Below, piece by piece: positions 1-6,802 of a DNA stretch of 9,504 bases. The translations under genes were made by a program, and so were the position numbers. The stretch lies in assembly GCA_020848855.1 (NCBI GenBank), contig JADLHH010000524.1, forward strand, positions 1 to 9,504. Reading direction: 5' to 3'. Source of the stretch: Anaerolineae bacterium. GTDB taxonomy: Bacteria > Chloroflexota > Anaerolineae > Aggregatilineales > Phototrophicaceae. The stretch's first letter is position 1. Each line of letters begins with the position of its first letter. The notes beneath the pieces were generated by a model that had not been told where the DNA came from, did no database searches, and worked only from the letters and a program-made list of their open reading frames with translations.

Positions 1-1
1 C

Positions 2-664
2 CGCGTGCTGATTGAACGCCCCGAATCCGAACTGCTGTTCAGCGAAGGTGTCGCGCTGATCCTGATCATCCTCTACGGCTTGATGATCCTGTATTCGTTC
101 ACAGCCAGGCATGACCCGCACGCTGATGAAACAGGGGCGGCACGTGAATCGGCGGCGGACGAGCATCACACTGCCCGCTGGTCGCTGCGTTTCACGATTG
201 GTGTGCTGGCGGCGGCGACGATTGGCACGGCGCTGGTGAGCGAGACGCTGATCGGCGCGGTCGAGCCGGTGGTCGAGGCGCTGGGGCTGACCGAATTCTT
301 CCTCGGCATCATCATCATCCCGTTGATCGGCAACATCGCCGAGCATCTGGTCGCCGTGCAGGTCGCGCTCAAGAACAAGATGGAACTCAGCCTTGCCGTC
401 TCGCTCGGCTCCAGTCTACAGATCGCGCTGTTCGTCGCCCCGGTGCTGGTGTTCGTCAGCCTGCTGTTCAACAATCGCCTGCTGCTGGTTTTCAACGAGT
501 TCGAGTTGATCGCCCTGTTCGGCACGTCGCTGATCGCGGCGTTGATCGCGCTCGACGGCGAATCGAACTGGCTCGAAGGCGCGATGCTGCTGGCGGTTTA
601 CCTGATTATCGCGCTGGCGTTCTTCTTCCTGCCGGCGCACATCGCCGCGCCCGTTGTGCCGTGA
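2..664 (+). CDS. Ca2+/H+ antiporter (CAX family), 5'-truncated by window edge
   Basis: C-terminal part of a calcium/proton exchanger of the CaCA superfamily, CAX branch, an inner-membrane protein that expels Ca2+ in exchange for protons. The frame is open to the left edge, so the GTG at 5 is probably internal. About 220 residues are visible of a family that usually has 350-400. Counting from the GTG: a membrane helix at about 11-32, a hydrophilic acidic/His loop at 34-58 (the usual divider between the two exchanger repeats), then the second Na_Ca_ex repeat. That repeat shows the diagnostic GNIAEH (109-114), followed by ALKNKMELS and GSSLQIALF (135-143), and the late DGESNWLEG motif (184-192). 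The conserved acidic residue E113 belongs to the ion-binding site in this family. A hairpin lies downstream before the next gene. Family is confident; substrate (Ca2+ rather than another cation) is by family. Confidence 0.88.
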   Translation, partial: RVLIERPESELLFSEGVALILIILYGLMILYSFTARHDPHADETGAARESAADEHHTARWSLRFTIGVLAAATIGTALVSETLIGAVEPVVEALGLTEFFLGIIIIPLIGNIAEHLVAVQVALKNKMELSLAVSLGSSLQIALFVAPVLVFVSLLFNNRLLLVFNEFELIALFGTSLIAALIALDGESNWLEGAMLLAVYLIIALAFFFLPAHIAAPVVP

Positions 665-671
665 TCCAGCC

Positions 672-700
672 TGTTAAGGCGGCGCGCGAACGGGTATGAT
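672..700 (+). promoter_or_regulatory. weak candidate promoter upstream of propeller gene
   Basis: A TATGAT hexamer (695-700, five of six to the -10 consensus) is preceded 17 bp upstream by TGTTAA (672-677), a poor -35 match. A start near 707 would put the 709-731 hairpin at the very 5' end of the transcript. The support is the -10 alone, so this is tentative. Confidence 0.28.
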
Positions 701-708
701 TGGTCGTG

Positions 709-734
709 GGGCGGGCGATTTGAACCCGCCCTTT
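709..734 (+). terminator. hairpin with short T run, probable terminator of the antiporter gene
   Basis: A perfect 7-bp GC-only stem, GGGCGGG (709-715) with CCCGCCC (725-731), encloses a 9-nt loop and is followed by only three T (732-734). Its position, 45 bp after the antiporter stop, suits a rho-independent terminator. The T tract is short, and it lies close to the next start (742), so it could instead be a 5'-leader hairpin. It resembles the stems at 3333 and 6803. Confidence 0.5.
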
Positions 735-741
735 CATATGA

Positions 742-1758
742 ATGGGAATCTGGATGCTGCGTAATCTGCAAGCCATGTCCGTCTGGCAGCGGCGGCTGGT
801 GTTCTTTCTGATTTTTGGCGGCGGGCTGCTCGGTCTGGTCGCCATTACGCAGCTGCTGATCACGGTGTCGCTCAACGGAGAGGCGCGGGTGACATCAGTT
901 TCGCTCGTTCCGAACGTGATCGTGCGCCAGTTCGCCGCCCTGCCGGGAGACGACGCGTACCCGGCGGCGGTTGTCGCTGCCCCGGATGGCACGGTGTACA
1001 CCGGCAGCTTCGCCAGCGGCACGGTCTGGCGAATCACGCCCGAAGGCGAAGTGAGCGAAATCCCCAGCACGCGTGACGCGCTTGGAGCGGTGGTCGGCTT
1101 GGCGGTCGAGCCGGACGGGTCGCTGCTCGTCATCGACCAGCGGGATACCGACCCGCGCACGGCGGGTGGGCAGTTGGTGCGCATCGCCGACGACGCAATA
1201 TCGATCATCGCCGAAGTGGGCTTCATCGCCCCCAACGATCTGGCGCTCGACGCGCAGGGGCGCATCTACATGAGCGACTCCGGCGCGAATGGCGTCTGGC
1301 GCTTCGACCCCGACGGTGCGAATGGCTCGATCTGGTGGGTTAGCCCGGCGGAGGGCGACAAGCAGCCCGCTGTCACCGGGCTGGCATACGACCCCACCAC
1401 CGACTCGATCCTGGTCACCGACCCGGAACTGAACGACATCTATCGCGTCGAGGTCACCGATGGCGCGAGCGAAGTTCTCTACCATCACGGCGACCGCGCC
1501 AACCCGCCCGGCTTCGATGGAATCACCGTCACTTCCGACGGCGCGGTCTACGTCGCGGCGCTCGCCCAAAACGGGATCGCGCTGGTGAACGATGGCAGGC
1601 TGGACTACATCGCCGGGTTATTTCGCGGCTCCAGCGATGTCGAATACGCCGCGCCCAACCGCCTGTATGTGACCAATTTCGACCAGGCATCGATTGTCGT
1701 CCCAGTCGTGCGTCCGCAGCTTCCCTTCGCCATCGACGTGATTGAATTCACGTCATAG
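742..1758 (+). CDS. membrane-anchored SMP-30/gluconolactonase-like beta-propeller protein
   Basis: A 338-residue protein with an N-terminal signal anchor (hydrophobic at about 19-44, preceded by R17-R18), then a six-bladed propeller expected outside the membrane. Repeated blade patterns are visible: PDGTVYTG (81-88), LAVEPDGSLLVID (120-132), APNDLALDAQGRIYMSDSG (153-171), GLAYDPTTDSILVTDP (203-218) and GFDGITVTSDGAVYV (247-261). The PNDLALD segment carries the Asn that binds the divalent metal in SMP-30 and gluconolactonases, which hydrolyse lactones or similar esters. Whether this one is an enzyme or a structural NHL-type propeller is not settled: I cannot place all metal ligands with certainty. 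The start is uncertain. No good ribosome site precedes the ATG at 742, and ATGs at 754 and 775 are in frame and would keep the anchor. It sits between a hairpin and a palindromic repeat, so it is probably transcribed alone. Confidence 0.8.
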   Translation: MGIWMLRNLQAMSVWQRRLVFFLIFGGGLLGLVAITQLLITVSLNGEARVTSVSLVPNVIVRQFAALPGDDAYPAAVVAAPDGTVYTGSFASGTVWRITPEGEVSEIPSTRDALGAVVGLAVEPDGSLLVIDQRDTDPRTAGGQLVRIADDAISIIAEVGFIAPNDLALDAQGRIYMSDSGANGVWRFDPDGANGSIWWVSPAEGDKQPAVTGLAYDPTTDSILVTDPELNDIYRVEVTDGASEVLYHHGDRANPPGFDGITVTSDGAVYVAALAQNGIALVNDGRLDYIAGLFRGSSDVEYAAPNRLYVTNFDQASIVVPVVRPQLPFAIDVIEFTS

Positions 1759-1767
1759 TCGCGTGGT

Positions 1768-1948
1768 GTAGGGCACGACATGAGGGTGTTGAAAAACCCC
1801 TCACCCCGGACGCTTTGCGTCCTGCCCCTCTCCCACATAAGACGGGGCGAGGGGCGGCGATCCCCCTTCTCCCCGCTTGCGTGGGAGAAGGGGTTAGGGG
1901 ATGAGGGGGTTAGACACCTTTTTAGACACCCTCGTGTCGTGCCCCTAC
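1768..1948. repeat. 181-bp nested palindromic intergenic element (MITE/REP-like)
   Basis: The ends are inverted repeats: 1768-1796 matches the reverse complement of 1919-1948 with one gap and about three mismatches. The outer edges read GTAGGGCACGAC and GTCGTGCCCCTAC. Inside lie three further hairpins in a row: GGACGC/GCGTCC (1808-1813 with 1817-1822), GCCCCTC/GAGGGGC (1824-1830 with 1849-1855), and a perfect 11-bp stem of CCCCTTCTCCC with its complement (1863-1873 with 1883-1893). The segment also has the CCCCTCACCCC...GGGGATGAGGGG arrangement seen in dispersed intergenic repeats of many bacteria. There is no transposase or convincing coding content. With the promoter region that follows, it accounts for the 319-bp gap between genes. 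Confidence 0.75.
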
Positions 1949-1994
1949 GGGAAAATTCTCCTTTGTGCCCGACTTTGGTCTGCAAAACCCTGCC

Positions 1995-2023
1995 TTGCCA
2001 TGCCCGGAAAGCGGCGCTAGTAT
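1995..2023 (+). promoter_or_regulatory. sigma70-type promoter for the LysM/M23 gene
   Basis: TTGCCA (1995-2000) and TAGTAT (2018-2023) are separated by exactly 17 bp. Transcription would start near 2030, giving a leader of about 48 nt before the ATG at 2078. It lies just beyond the palindromic element and inside the only long gap before this gene. Confidence 0.55.
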
Positions 2024-2077
2024 TGCACGTTTGCTGCGTGGGGGAGCACTCGTCCGCGTAAGTGATGAGGTTTTTGC

Positions 2078-3310
2078 ATGGGACAACAATTCGATCCGTA
2101 CGAGCCAATGCCGGAGCATCTGGCAGATACGGGACCCATCCGCCGCGTTCAGGAAGTCGCCGGTTGGCGGCGGGTGGTTGGTCTGCTGAGTCTGATCGGC
2201 GCTGCCGGGTTAACCATCGCCACGGCGCTGCTGCTGCTGACACCGTCGTCCAGCCCCGAACCGCTGCCGCCCGCCGCGACCCTACAGCCGACCCATACAT
2301 CCGAAGTTGTTGTGCCCACGACCACGCCGCAGGAAAACCCGGTCGTGCAGCAGCCGGGTCTCATTCCGGCGACCCTTAGCCCGGACGCGCTGGCGGCGCT
2401 GCTCGCCACGCCGGTCGTGCCGCTGGCGCAGACCGCCGGGGTGGAAATCTCCCGCGACGATTTCAGCGCCTTCACCATCATCCCGGATCGCCCGCGCAGC
2501 CAGGTGATCCAGTATGAAGTGCAGCCCGGCGACACGATCTTCGCCCTCGCCGAACGCTTCGGTCTGAAGCCGGAGTCGATTGCCTGGGCGAACGACCGCT
2601 ACATCGTCGAAGGGCTGCGCGTGGGCAGACTGATCAACATTCTGCCGGTCGATGGCGCATATTTCACCGTGATCTCCGAAAAATCCATCGCCGACATCGC
2701 CCGCGATTACCGCGTCGATCCGTACGTGATCATCGACTCGGAATACAACGACCTGTTCGGCAAAACGCCCGACGATGTGCTGCCCAGCGGCACGAAGGTC
2801 GTCATCCCCGGCGGCACGCAGGAGCAGATCAACTGGAGTCCCCCGGTCGAGCGCGTCTCCGGCAGTTCGAGCAGCAGCGGTGTCGGCAAGATCTCGTTCG
2901 GCGCTGGCGAATCAGGGAGCTGTGGGCTGGTCGATAACCCCGGCGGCGGCGGCGGCTGGATCAAACCGCTCGCCAGCTACGTCTGGGTGCGCGGCTTCAG
3001 CTCGTTCCATTCCGGCGTTGACCTGTCCGCGCCCATCGGCACGCCGGTGATGGCGGCGAACGGCGGCACGGTCGTTTTTTCCGGTATGAGTAGCTATGGC
3101 TACGGTTGGACGGTCGTGCTGGCGCACGGACCCTATACCACGCTATATGGTCACATGAGTGACATTTACGCTCGATGCGGCACGTACGTCAACGCCGGGC
3201 AGGTGATCGGCGCCGTCGGCTCGTCCGGCAATTCGTCGGGTCCCCATCTGCATTTCGAAATCCGCTATAACGACATCCCCACCGACCCCACCGGCACGAT
3301 GCCGTTCTGA
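2078..3310 (+). CDS. membrane-anchored LysM and M23 peptidase domain protein (cell-wall hydrolase)
   Basis: A 410-residue envelope protein that should bind peptidoglycan and cleave its peptide bridges. A short cytoplasmic N-terminus (1-32) is followed by one membrane helix (33-54) and a Pro/Ser/Thr-rich linker (55-120). A LysM domain follows at about 145-190 (YEVQPGDTIFALAERFGL at 146-163, ending RLINILP), and a second, weaker LysM-like unit at about 195-245 (FTVISEKSIADIARDY, then LPSGTKVVIPGG). A Ser/Gly linker (261-300) leads to the M23 domain (301-400). All expected metal and catalytic residues are present: H311 and D315 (HSGVD), H359 (YGHM), H390 and H392 (HLHFE). C282 and C367 are the only cysteines and could form a disulfide. 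The ATG is preceded by GATGAGG with 7-nt spacing. The gene has its own promoter and terminator. It could be an active endopeptidase or an activator; the intact motif favours activity. Confidence 0.92.
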   Translation: MGQQFDPYEPMPEHLADTGPIRRVQEVAGWRRVVGLLSLIGAAGLTIATALLLLTPSSSPEPLPPAATLQPTHTSEVVVPTTTPQENPVVQQPGLIPATLSPDALAALLATPVVPLAQTAGVEISRDDFSAFTIIPDRPRSQVIQYEVQPGDTIFALAERFGLKPESIAWANDRYIVEGLRVGRLINILPVDGAYFTVISEKSIADIARDYRVDPYVIIDSEYNDLFGKTPDDVLPSGTKVVIPGGTQEQINWSPPVERVSGSSSSSGVGKISFGAGESGSCGLVDNPGGGGGWIKPLASYVWVRGFSSFHSGVDLSAPIGTPVMAANGGTVVFSGMSSYGYGWTVVLAHGPYTTLYGHMSDIYARCGTYVNAGQVIGAVGSSGNSSGPHLHFEIRYNDIPTDPTGTMPF

Positions 3311-3332
3311 TCCTCGACGTGCAGGAAGAGCG

Positions 3333-3376
3333 GGGGCAGGTCTGGGCTTACCAAGCTGGCAGACCTGCCCCTTTTT
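3333..3376 (+). terminator. rho-independent terminator after the M23 gene
   Basis: A perfect 11-bp stem, GGGGCAGGTCT (3333-3343) with AGACCTGCCCC (3361-3371), has a 17-nt loop and is followed at once by TTTTT (3372-3376). It lies 22 bp past the stop codon. Confidence 0.88.
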
Positions 3377-3404
3377 GTATGCCCGCCACATGACGTTTGT
3401 TACA

Positions 3405-3433
3405 TTTTCGAATCGATTGCGGCGCGTTATCAT
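3405..3433 (+). promoter_or_regulatory. candidate promoter for the TPR gene
   Basis: TATCAT (3428-3433) is a five-of-six -10 match. The TTTTCG 17 bp upstream (3405-3410) is a weak -35. An alternative pair, TTGCGG (3417-3422) and GATAAA (3441-3446), has 18-bp spacing. The region between the terminator at 3376 and the start at 3492 is more AT-rich than its surroundings and must contain a promoter if the TPR gene is not read through. Confidence 0.35.
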
Positions 3434-3491
3434 TACCTGAGATAAACTTAATCATAACCTCTGTCCTACTTTTCTTGACTCGGGTTCCCCA

Positions 3492-4685
3492 ATGCGAATC
3501 GAGCGTTCAAGAACGCGCCTTTCATTCCGCAAACGGCGGCGGCGCTCCGGCGGCTGTCTGTCGATCCTGTTCTCGCTCGTGCTCATCGGCGGCATCGGCG
3601 CGGTCTCGTGGCTGTGGCTCAACCGCCTCGTGCTCACGCCGCCGAGCGATCCTACGGACAACCTGATGGCATCGGCGCAGAATGCCTTCGACCGGGGCGA
3701 TCTCGCCGGCGCGATCACCATCACCCGCCAGATTCTCGTCTCGCAGCCCGACGATCTGGCGGCGATACAGCTCTTGGCGCGTGCGCTTGTCTACCGCAGC
3801 TACTCCGACTACAACCGCGCCGCCGACCGCACGACCGCGCTGGACGTGACGACCGAGGCGCTGCGCCGTCAGCCGACGAGCATCGACGTGCTGGCGATCC
3901 ACGCCTTCACCTTGCAGGCGGTCGGAAGTTCCGACGCGGCGGCGGATGCCGCGCTGCGCTCGCTGGAGAAAAACCCAAATGACTCGCTGGCGCGGACGGC
4001 GCTCGCGCTGGCATACGGCGGCGCGGGCGCGCTCGACGCGGCGCTGCGCGAAAGCCAGCGCGCCGTGCAGTCGGCGACGACTGACACCGCGCTCGATGCC
4101 CTGCGCGCGCTGGCGATCACCTACAGCGACACCGGCAGCTACGATGACGCTGTCCGCACCGTCGAGCGGGCGATTACGCTCAACCGAAATCTGGTCACGC
4201 TGTATTTCGAGCGCGCCCAGTACGCCCTGCTGCTCGGCGACACCGACGCCGCGACCGTCGCCTATTTCGAGGTGCTCACCCACGACGACAACAACGTCAA
4301 GGCGCGCCTGCGCCTGTGCGAGCTTTCCAGCCTGATGCGCGAGCGCGAGCAGGCGATCAAGTACTGTCAGGAAGTGACCCGGCGCGCGCCCAACTGGTCG
4401 GACGGCTGGTATCAGCTTGGCATGGAATACTTCCTGCAGGGCGATTTCGCCGAGGCGCAGAGCAACCTGCACCGCTGCTCGACGCTTCAGGTGCTGCAGA
4501 ACGTGCCGGTCTCCGAGCGGCGCTTCGCCTGCTGGTATATTCAGGGGCAGGCGGCGGAAATTCGCGGTGACTGCGAAAGCCTGATCGCCATCTACAACGA
4601 ATTCCGCGCCATGAATGCCGATGCGCAGATTCAGGAGCGCTGGACGTACCCACCCGAAGGACCGCCCGGCTGTACGGCTCGCTAG
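3492..4685 (+). CDS. membrane-anchored tetratricopeptide (TPR) repeat protein
   Basis: A 397-residue protein. A very basic N-terminus (R2 to R18, many Arg) precedes a single membrane helix (about 22-43), predicting an N-in anchor with the repeats outside. From 57 to about 340 it is helical, with TPR-type helix pairs. The clearest units are 57-90 (NAFDRGDLAGAITITRQIL), 132-165, 166-198, 201-234 (ALAITYSDTGSYDDAVRTVE), 235-268 and 304-337 (LGMEYFLQGDFAEAQSNL). The C-terminal tail (340-397) has four cysteines and ends without a recognised domain. TPR proteins bind partner proteins; no enzyme motif is seen, and the partner is unknown. The start has only a weak ribosome site upstream. It is 83 bp from the next gene with no terminator between, so it may share a transcript with the toast-rack pair. 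Confidence 0.85.
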   Translation: MRIERSRTRLSFRKRRRRSGGCLSILFSLVLIGGIGAVSWLWLNRLVLTPPSDPTDNLMASAQNAFDRGDLAGAITITRQILVSQPDDLAAIQLLARALVYRSYSDYNRAADRTTALDVTTEALRRQPTSIDVLAIHAFTLQAVGSSDAAADAALRSLEKNPNDSLARTALALAYGGAGALDAALRESQRAVQSATTDTALDALRALAITYSDTGSYDDAVRTVERAITLNRNLVTLYFERAQYALLLGDTDAATVAYFEVLTHDDNNVKARLRLCELSSLMREREQAIKYCQEVTRRAPNWSDGWYQLGMEYFLQGDFAEAQSNLHRCSTLQVLQNVPVSERRFACWYIQGQAAEIRGDCESLIAIYNEFRAMNADAQIQERWTYPPEGPPGCTAR

Positions 4686-4757
4686 GCTTGCAGCGTCGAT
4701 CACAATCAAATCCGTAACCTTTGCCCCCGCGCCTGCGTATTGAACTTCAGTATGCAC

Positions 4758-4763
4758 AGGTGG
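4758..4763 (+). promoter_or_regulatory. ribosome binding site that places the start at 4769
   Basis: AGGTGG (4758-4763) differs by one base from AGGAGG and lies 5 nt before the ATG at 4769. A second option is GGGGGGT (4771-4777), 3 nt before the ATG at 4781. Either gives the same mature layout. The TTG at 4721 has no ribosome site. Confidence 0.5.
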
Positions 4764-4768
4764 TTTTC

Positions 4769-5800
4769 ATGGGGGGTACTATGACCACAGCACGACGTGA
4801 AACGCGCGGACCGGCGGTCTGGGCGTTCATCCTCATCGCTTTCGGCGTCATCTGGCTGCTGGCGGAAGCGAACGTCTTTTCCAGCGCCAATCTGGCTGTT
4901 CTGTTCCGGCTTTGGCCCGTCGTCCTGATCGCGTTCGGTCTCGAACTGCTGATCGGGCGCGGCTCGCGCTCGCTTTCGCTGTTGATCGGCTTTGGGACAG
5001 TCGTCCTGCTGCTCGTTCTGATGGTCGTGGGACCCGCGCTCGGACTCGCGCCCGCTGTCGAGATTCACGAACAGCAGTACTCCGAACCGCTGGGCGATAC
5101 CGCTTCGGCGCAGATCAACCTCGATCTGTCCGTTGGTCGGACGACCATTCAGCCGCTCACCGACTCGAACGATCTGATTTCCGCCGACCTGCGCTACGTC
5201 GGTGAGGTCGATTTCCGTGTCGATGGCACGACCGACAAGTACGTCTCGCTCTCCAACCGCGATAACACAGTTCAGGTGTTCGACTTCCTCGGCTTCTCGC
5301 TGTTCAATGGCGCCGACGACGATCAACTGCGCTGGAATATCGGTCTCACGCCGAATATCCCGCTTGACCTGCGCCTGAACGGTGGTGTTGGCGAAAGCAG
5401 CGTCGACCTCGGTGCTTTGCAGTTGACCAGCCTCGACTATAACAACGGCGTCGGCGATACGCGCATCACACTGCCCGCGCCGGGCAGCTACAGCGTTCGC
5501 CTCAACGGTGGCGTTGGCAATACCTGGAGCAATTTCGCCAGCGGCGCGACGGTCACCGTCAACATCACGGGTGGCGTCGGCAATATCACGCTGGACGTGC
5601 CGGACAATGCGCCTGTCCGTCTGAACGCGCAGGGTGGGCTGGGCAACATCAACGTGCCATCGAGCTTCAACCAGATCAGCGGCGACCGCAACGGTGTGAG
5701 CCGCAGCGGCGAATGGGAAACTGCCAACTACGCTGCGGCGGATGGCAGCCGCATCCAGATCGAATTCAATGGCGGCGTTGGTCAGCTCGTCGTACAGTGA
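4769..5800 (+). CDS. LiaF-like membrane protein: DUF5668-type helices plus C-terminal toast-rack domain
   Basis: A 343-residue protein. The N-terminal third has three hydrophobic stretches, about 15-37 (AVWAFILIAFGVIWLLAEA), 42-63 (LFRLWPVVLIAFGLELLIG) and 69-93. This is the LiaI/LiaF-like (DUF5668) pattern with its characteristic W-P and I-x-F-G-x-x-x-L. The rest (about 96-343) is a beta-solenoid toast-rack domain, with the family-typical YSEPLG opening and repeated NGGVG turns ending at 208, 229, 250, 271 and 292, then again at 338. The first five are exactly 21 residues apart. In Firmicutes LiaF restrains an envelope-stress kinase; here no LiaRS-type kinase is visible, so that role is not claimed. 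The next gene encodes a soluble paralogue 60 bp downstream. I chose the ATG at 4769 for its AGGTGG site; ATG 4781 is also possible. Confidence 0.85.
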   Translation: MGGTMTTARRETRGPAVWAFILIAFGVIWLLAEANVFSSANLAVLFRLWPVVLIAFGLELLIGRGSRSLSLLIGFGTVVLLLVLMVVGPALGLAPAVEIHEQQYSEPLGDTASAQINLDLSVGRTTIQPLTDSNDLISADLRYVGEVDFRVDGTTDKYVSLSNRDNTVQVFDFLGFSLFNGADDDQLRWNIGLTPNIPLDLRLNGGVGESSVDLGALQLTSLDYNNGVGDTRITLPAPGSYSVRLNGGVGNTWSNFASGATVTVNITGGVGNITLDVPDNAPVRLNAQGGLGNINVPSSFNQISGDRNGVSRSGEWETANYAAADGSRIQIEFNGGVGQLVVQ

Positions 5801-5848
5801 ACCGATCACCACGAATTTACGTATATCGTCATGTAACGTCCTAAGCTG

Positions 5849-5855
5849 AAGGAGA
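5849..5855 (+). promoter_or_regulatory. strong ribosome binding site fixing a GTG start
   Basis: AAGGAGA (5849-5855) lies 5 nt before the GTG at 5861. It is the best ribosome site in the window and makes the GTG start secure, without any upstream extension. Confidence 0.75.
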
Positions 5856-5860
5856 CGAAA

Positions 5861-6775
5861 GTGGACGAGAACAAGGAAAAGAACGAGCAGAAGAACTACA
5901 CGGTGGAATGGTCCTTCTCATTCGAGAAGCTGGGCGAGCAGATCGGTGATTTCTTCAAGTCGCTGGGCGACAAGAGCGAGCAGGAAATCAAGCACGGCGA
6001 ATTCAGCGAGCCGGTTGGCGGGGCGACCTCGGCGCGGGTGCGCATTGACTTCTCGGTCGGCGAGACCACCATCAATGCACTGCAAACGTCCGAAAACCTG
6101 ATCGAAGCCGACCTGACCTACGTCGGTGACATTGAACTGAAGGCGACCGGCGACGCGGAAAAGGTCGTTCACCTCAGCCAGACGGCGGGCGCGGCGGAAT
6201 GGTTCCGCAGCGCGGTTGGCTGGATCGGCAGCGGGCAGCGGCTGCGCTGGGATATCGGGCTGACGCCTTCTATCCCGCTCAATCTGGATATTCACGGCGG
6301 GGCGGGGCGCTCCATGCTCGACCTGAGCAAGCTTCAGCTTACCGGCTTGAACGTCGGCGCTGGGGCGGGTGAATTTTCCGTACAGCTTCCCGCTGGCAAG
6401 TACGCGGCGCGCTATTCCGGCGGCGTCGGTCGCTCGACTCTCAGCGTCCCGTCGGGCGCGGATGTTGACCTCATGGTGTCGTCTGGCGCAGGCGAAATCA
6501 ACCTGAGCATCAGCGCGGACGCGGCGGTGAACGCCCGCATCAGCGGCGGCGTCGGTCAGACCAACGTCAGCGTCCCGGCGAATGCCGCCGTGCGGCTGGA
6601 AGGTCACGCGGGCATTGGATCGATCAAGGCGGGCGCGCGGCTGCAGCGTGTCAGCGGCGGCACGGGCGAACTCTGGGAGAAGGGCGGAGTCTGGGAGACG
6701 CCGGGCTTCGCGACCGCCGAGCGCAAGATCGTCATCCGCTTCGACGGCGGCGTCGGCGCGCTCAACGTGCGCTAA
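5861..6775 (+). CDS. soluble toast-rack domain protein, paralogue of the preceding gene
   Basis: A 304-residue protein homologous to the previous one across nearly all of it but lacking membrane helices and a signal peptide. The charged N-terminus (1-13) is followed by a possible amphipathic helix (17-40, WSFSFEKLGEQIGDFFKSLG). The toast-rack domain starts with FSEPVG (48-53), and DFSVGETTI and EADLTYVGDIEL follow, each with a direct counterpart in the neighbour (DLSVGRTTI, SADLRYVGEVDF). LRWDIGLTPSIPLNL (128-142) is almost identical to LRWNIGLTPNIPLDL there. The glycine turns end at 149, 170, 190, 211, 232, 253 and 299: one more 21-residue unit than the neighbour, with the same 46-residue gap before the last. 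It is expected to be cytoplasmic, perhaps touching the membrane through the helix. A tandem duplication followed by loss or replacement of the membrane part is the simplest origin. Function unknown; envelope-stress sensing is a guess from the family. Confidence 0.85.
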   Translation: MDENKEKNEQKNYTVEWSFSFEKLGEQIGDFFKSLGDKSEQEIKHGEFSEPVGGATSARVRIDFSVGETTINALQTSENLIEADLTYVGDIELKATGDAEKVVHLSQTAGAAEWFRSAVGWIGSGQRLRWDIGLTPSIPLNLDIHGGAGRSMLDLSKLQLTGLNVGAGAGEFSVQLPAGKYAARYSGGVGRSTLSVPSGADVDLMVSSGAGEINLSISADAAVNARISGGVGQTNVSVPANAAVRLEGHAGIGSIKAGARLQRVSGGTGELWEKGGVWETPGFATAERKIVIRFDGGVGALNVR

Positions 6776-6802
6776 ATTCCGCATCCTGCGGCGCATTTGT
6801 AG

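Noticed and set aside
1768..1948. Palindromic element as a simple terminator
   Set aside because: It has several nested hairpins, inverted ends and repeat-family sequence. A terminator role for part of it remains possible, but no single stem is followed directly by a T run in the plus direction.
1780..2061. Open frame of 93 codons across the palindromic element
   Set aside because: It lies almost wholly within hairpin repeats and the promoter region of the next gene, with low-complexity translation and no ribosome site.
3522..4757. 411-codon open frame antisense to the TPR gene
   Set aside because: A typical high-GC shadow: Arg/Ala/Val/Gln-rich translation with no domain, while the plus strand has clear TPR repeats and an anchor.
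4721..4768. TTG start giving 16 more residues on the LiaF-like protein
   Set aside because: There is no ribosome site before the TTG, whereas AGGTGG stands 5 nt before the ATG at 4769.
4706..5812. 368-codon open frame antisense to the first toast-rack gene
   Set aside because: Periodic low-information translation that mirrors the sense-strand repeats; the sense protein has membrane helices and family motifs.
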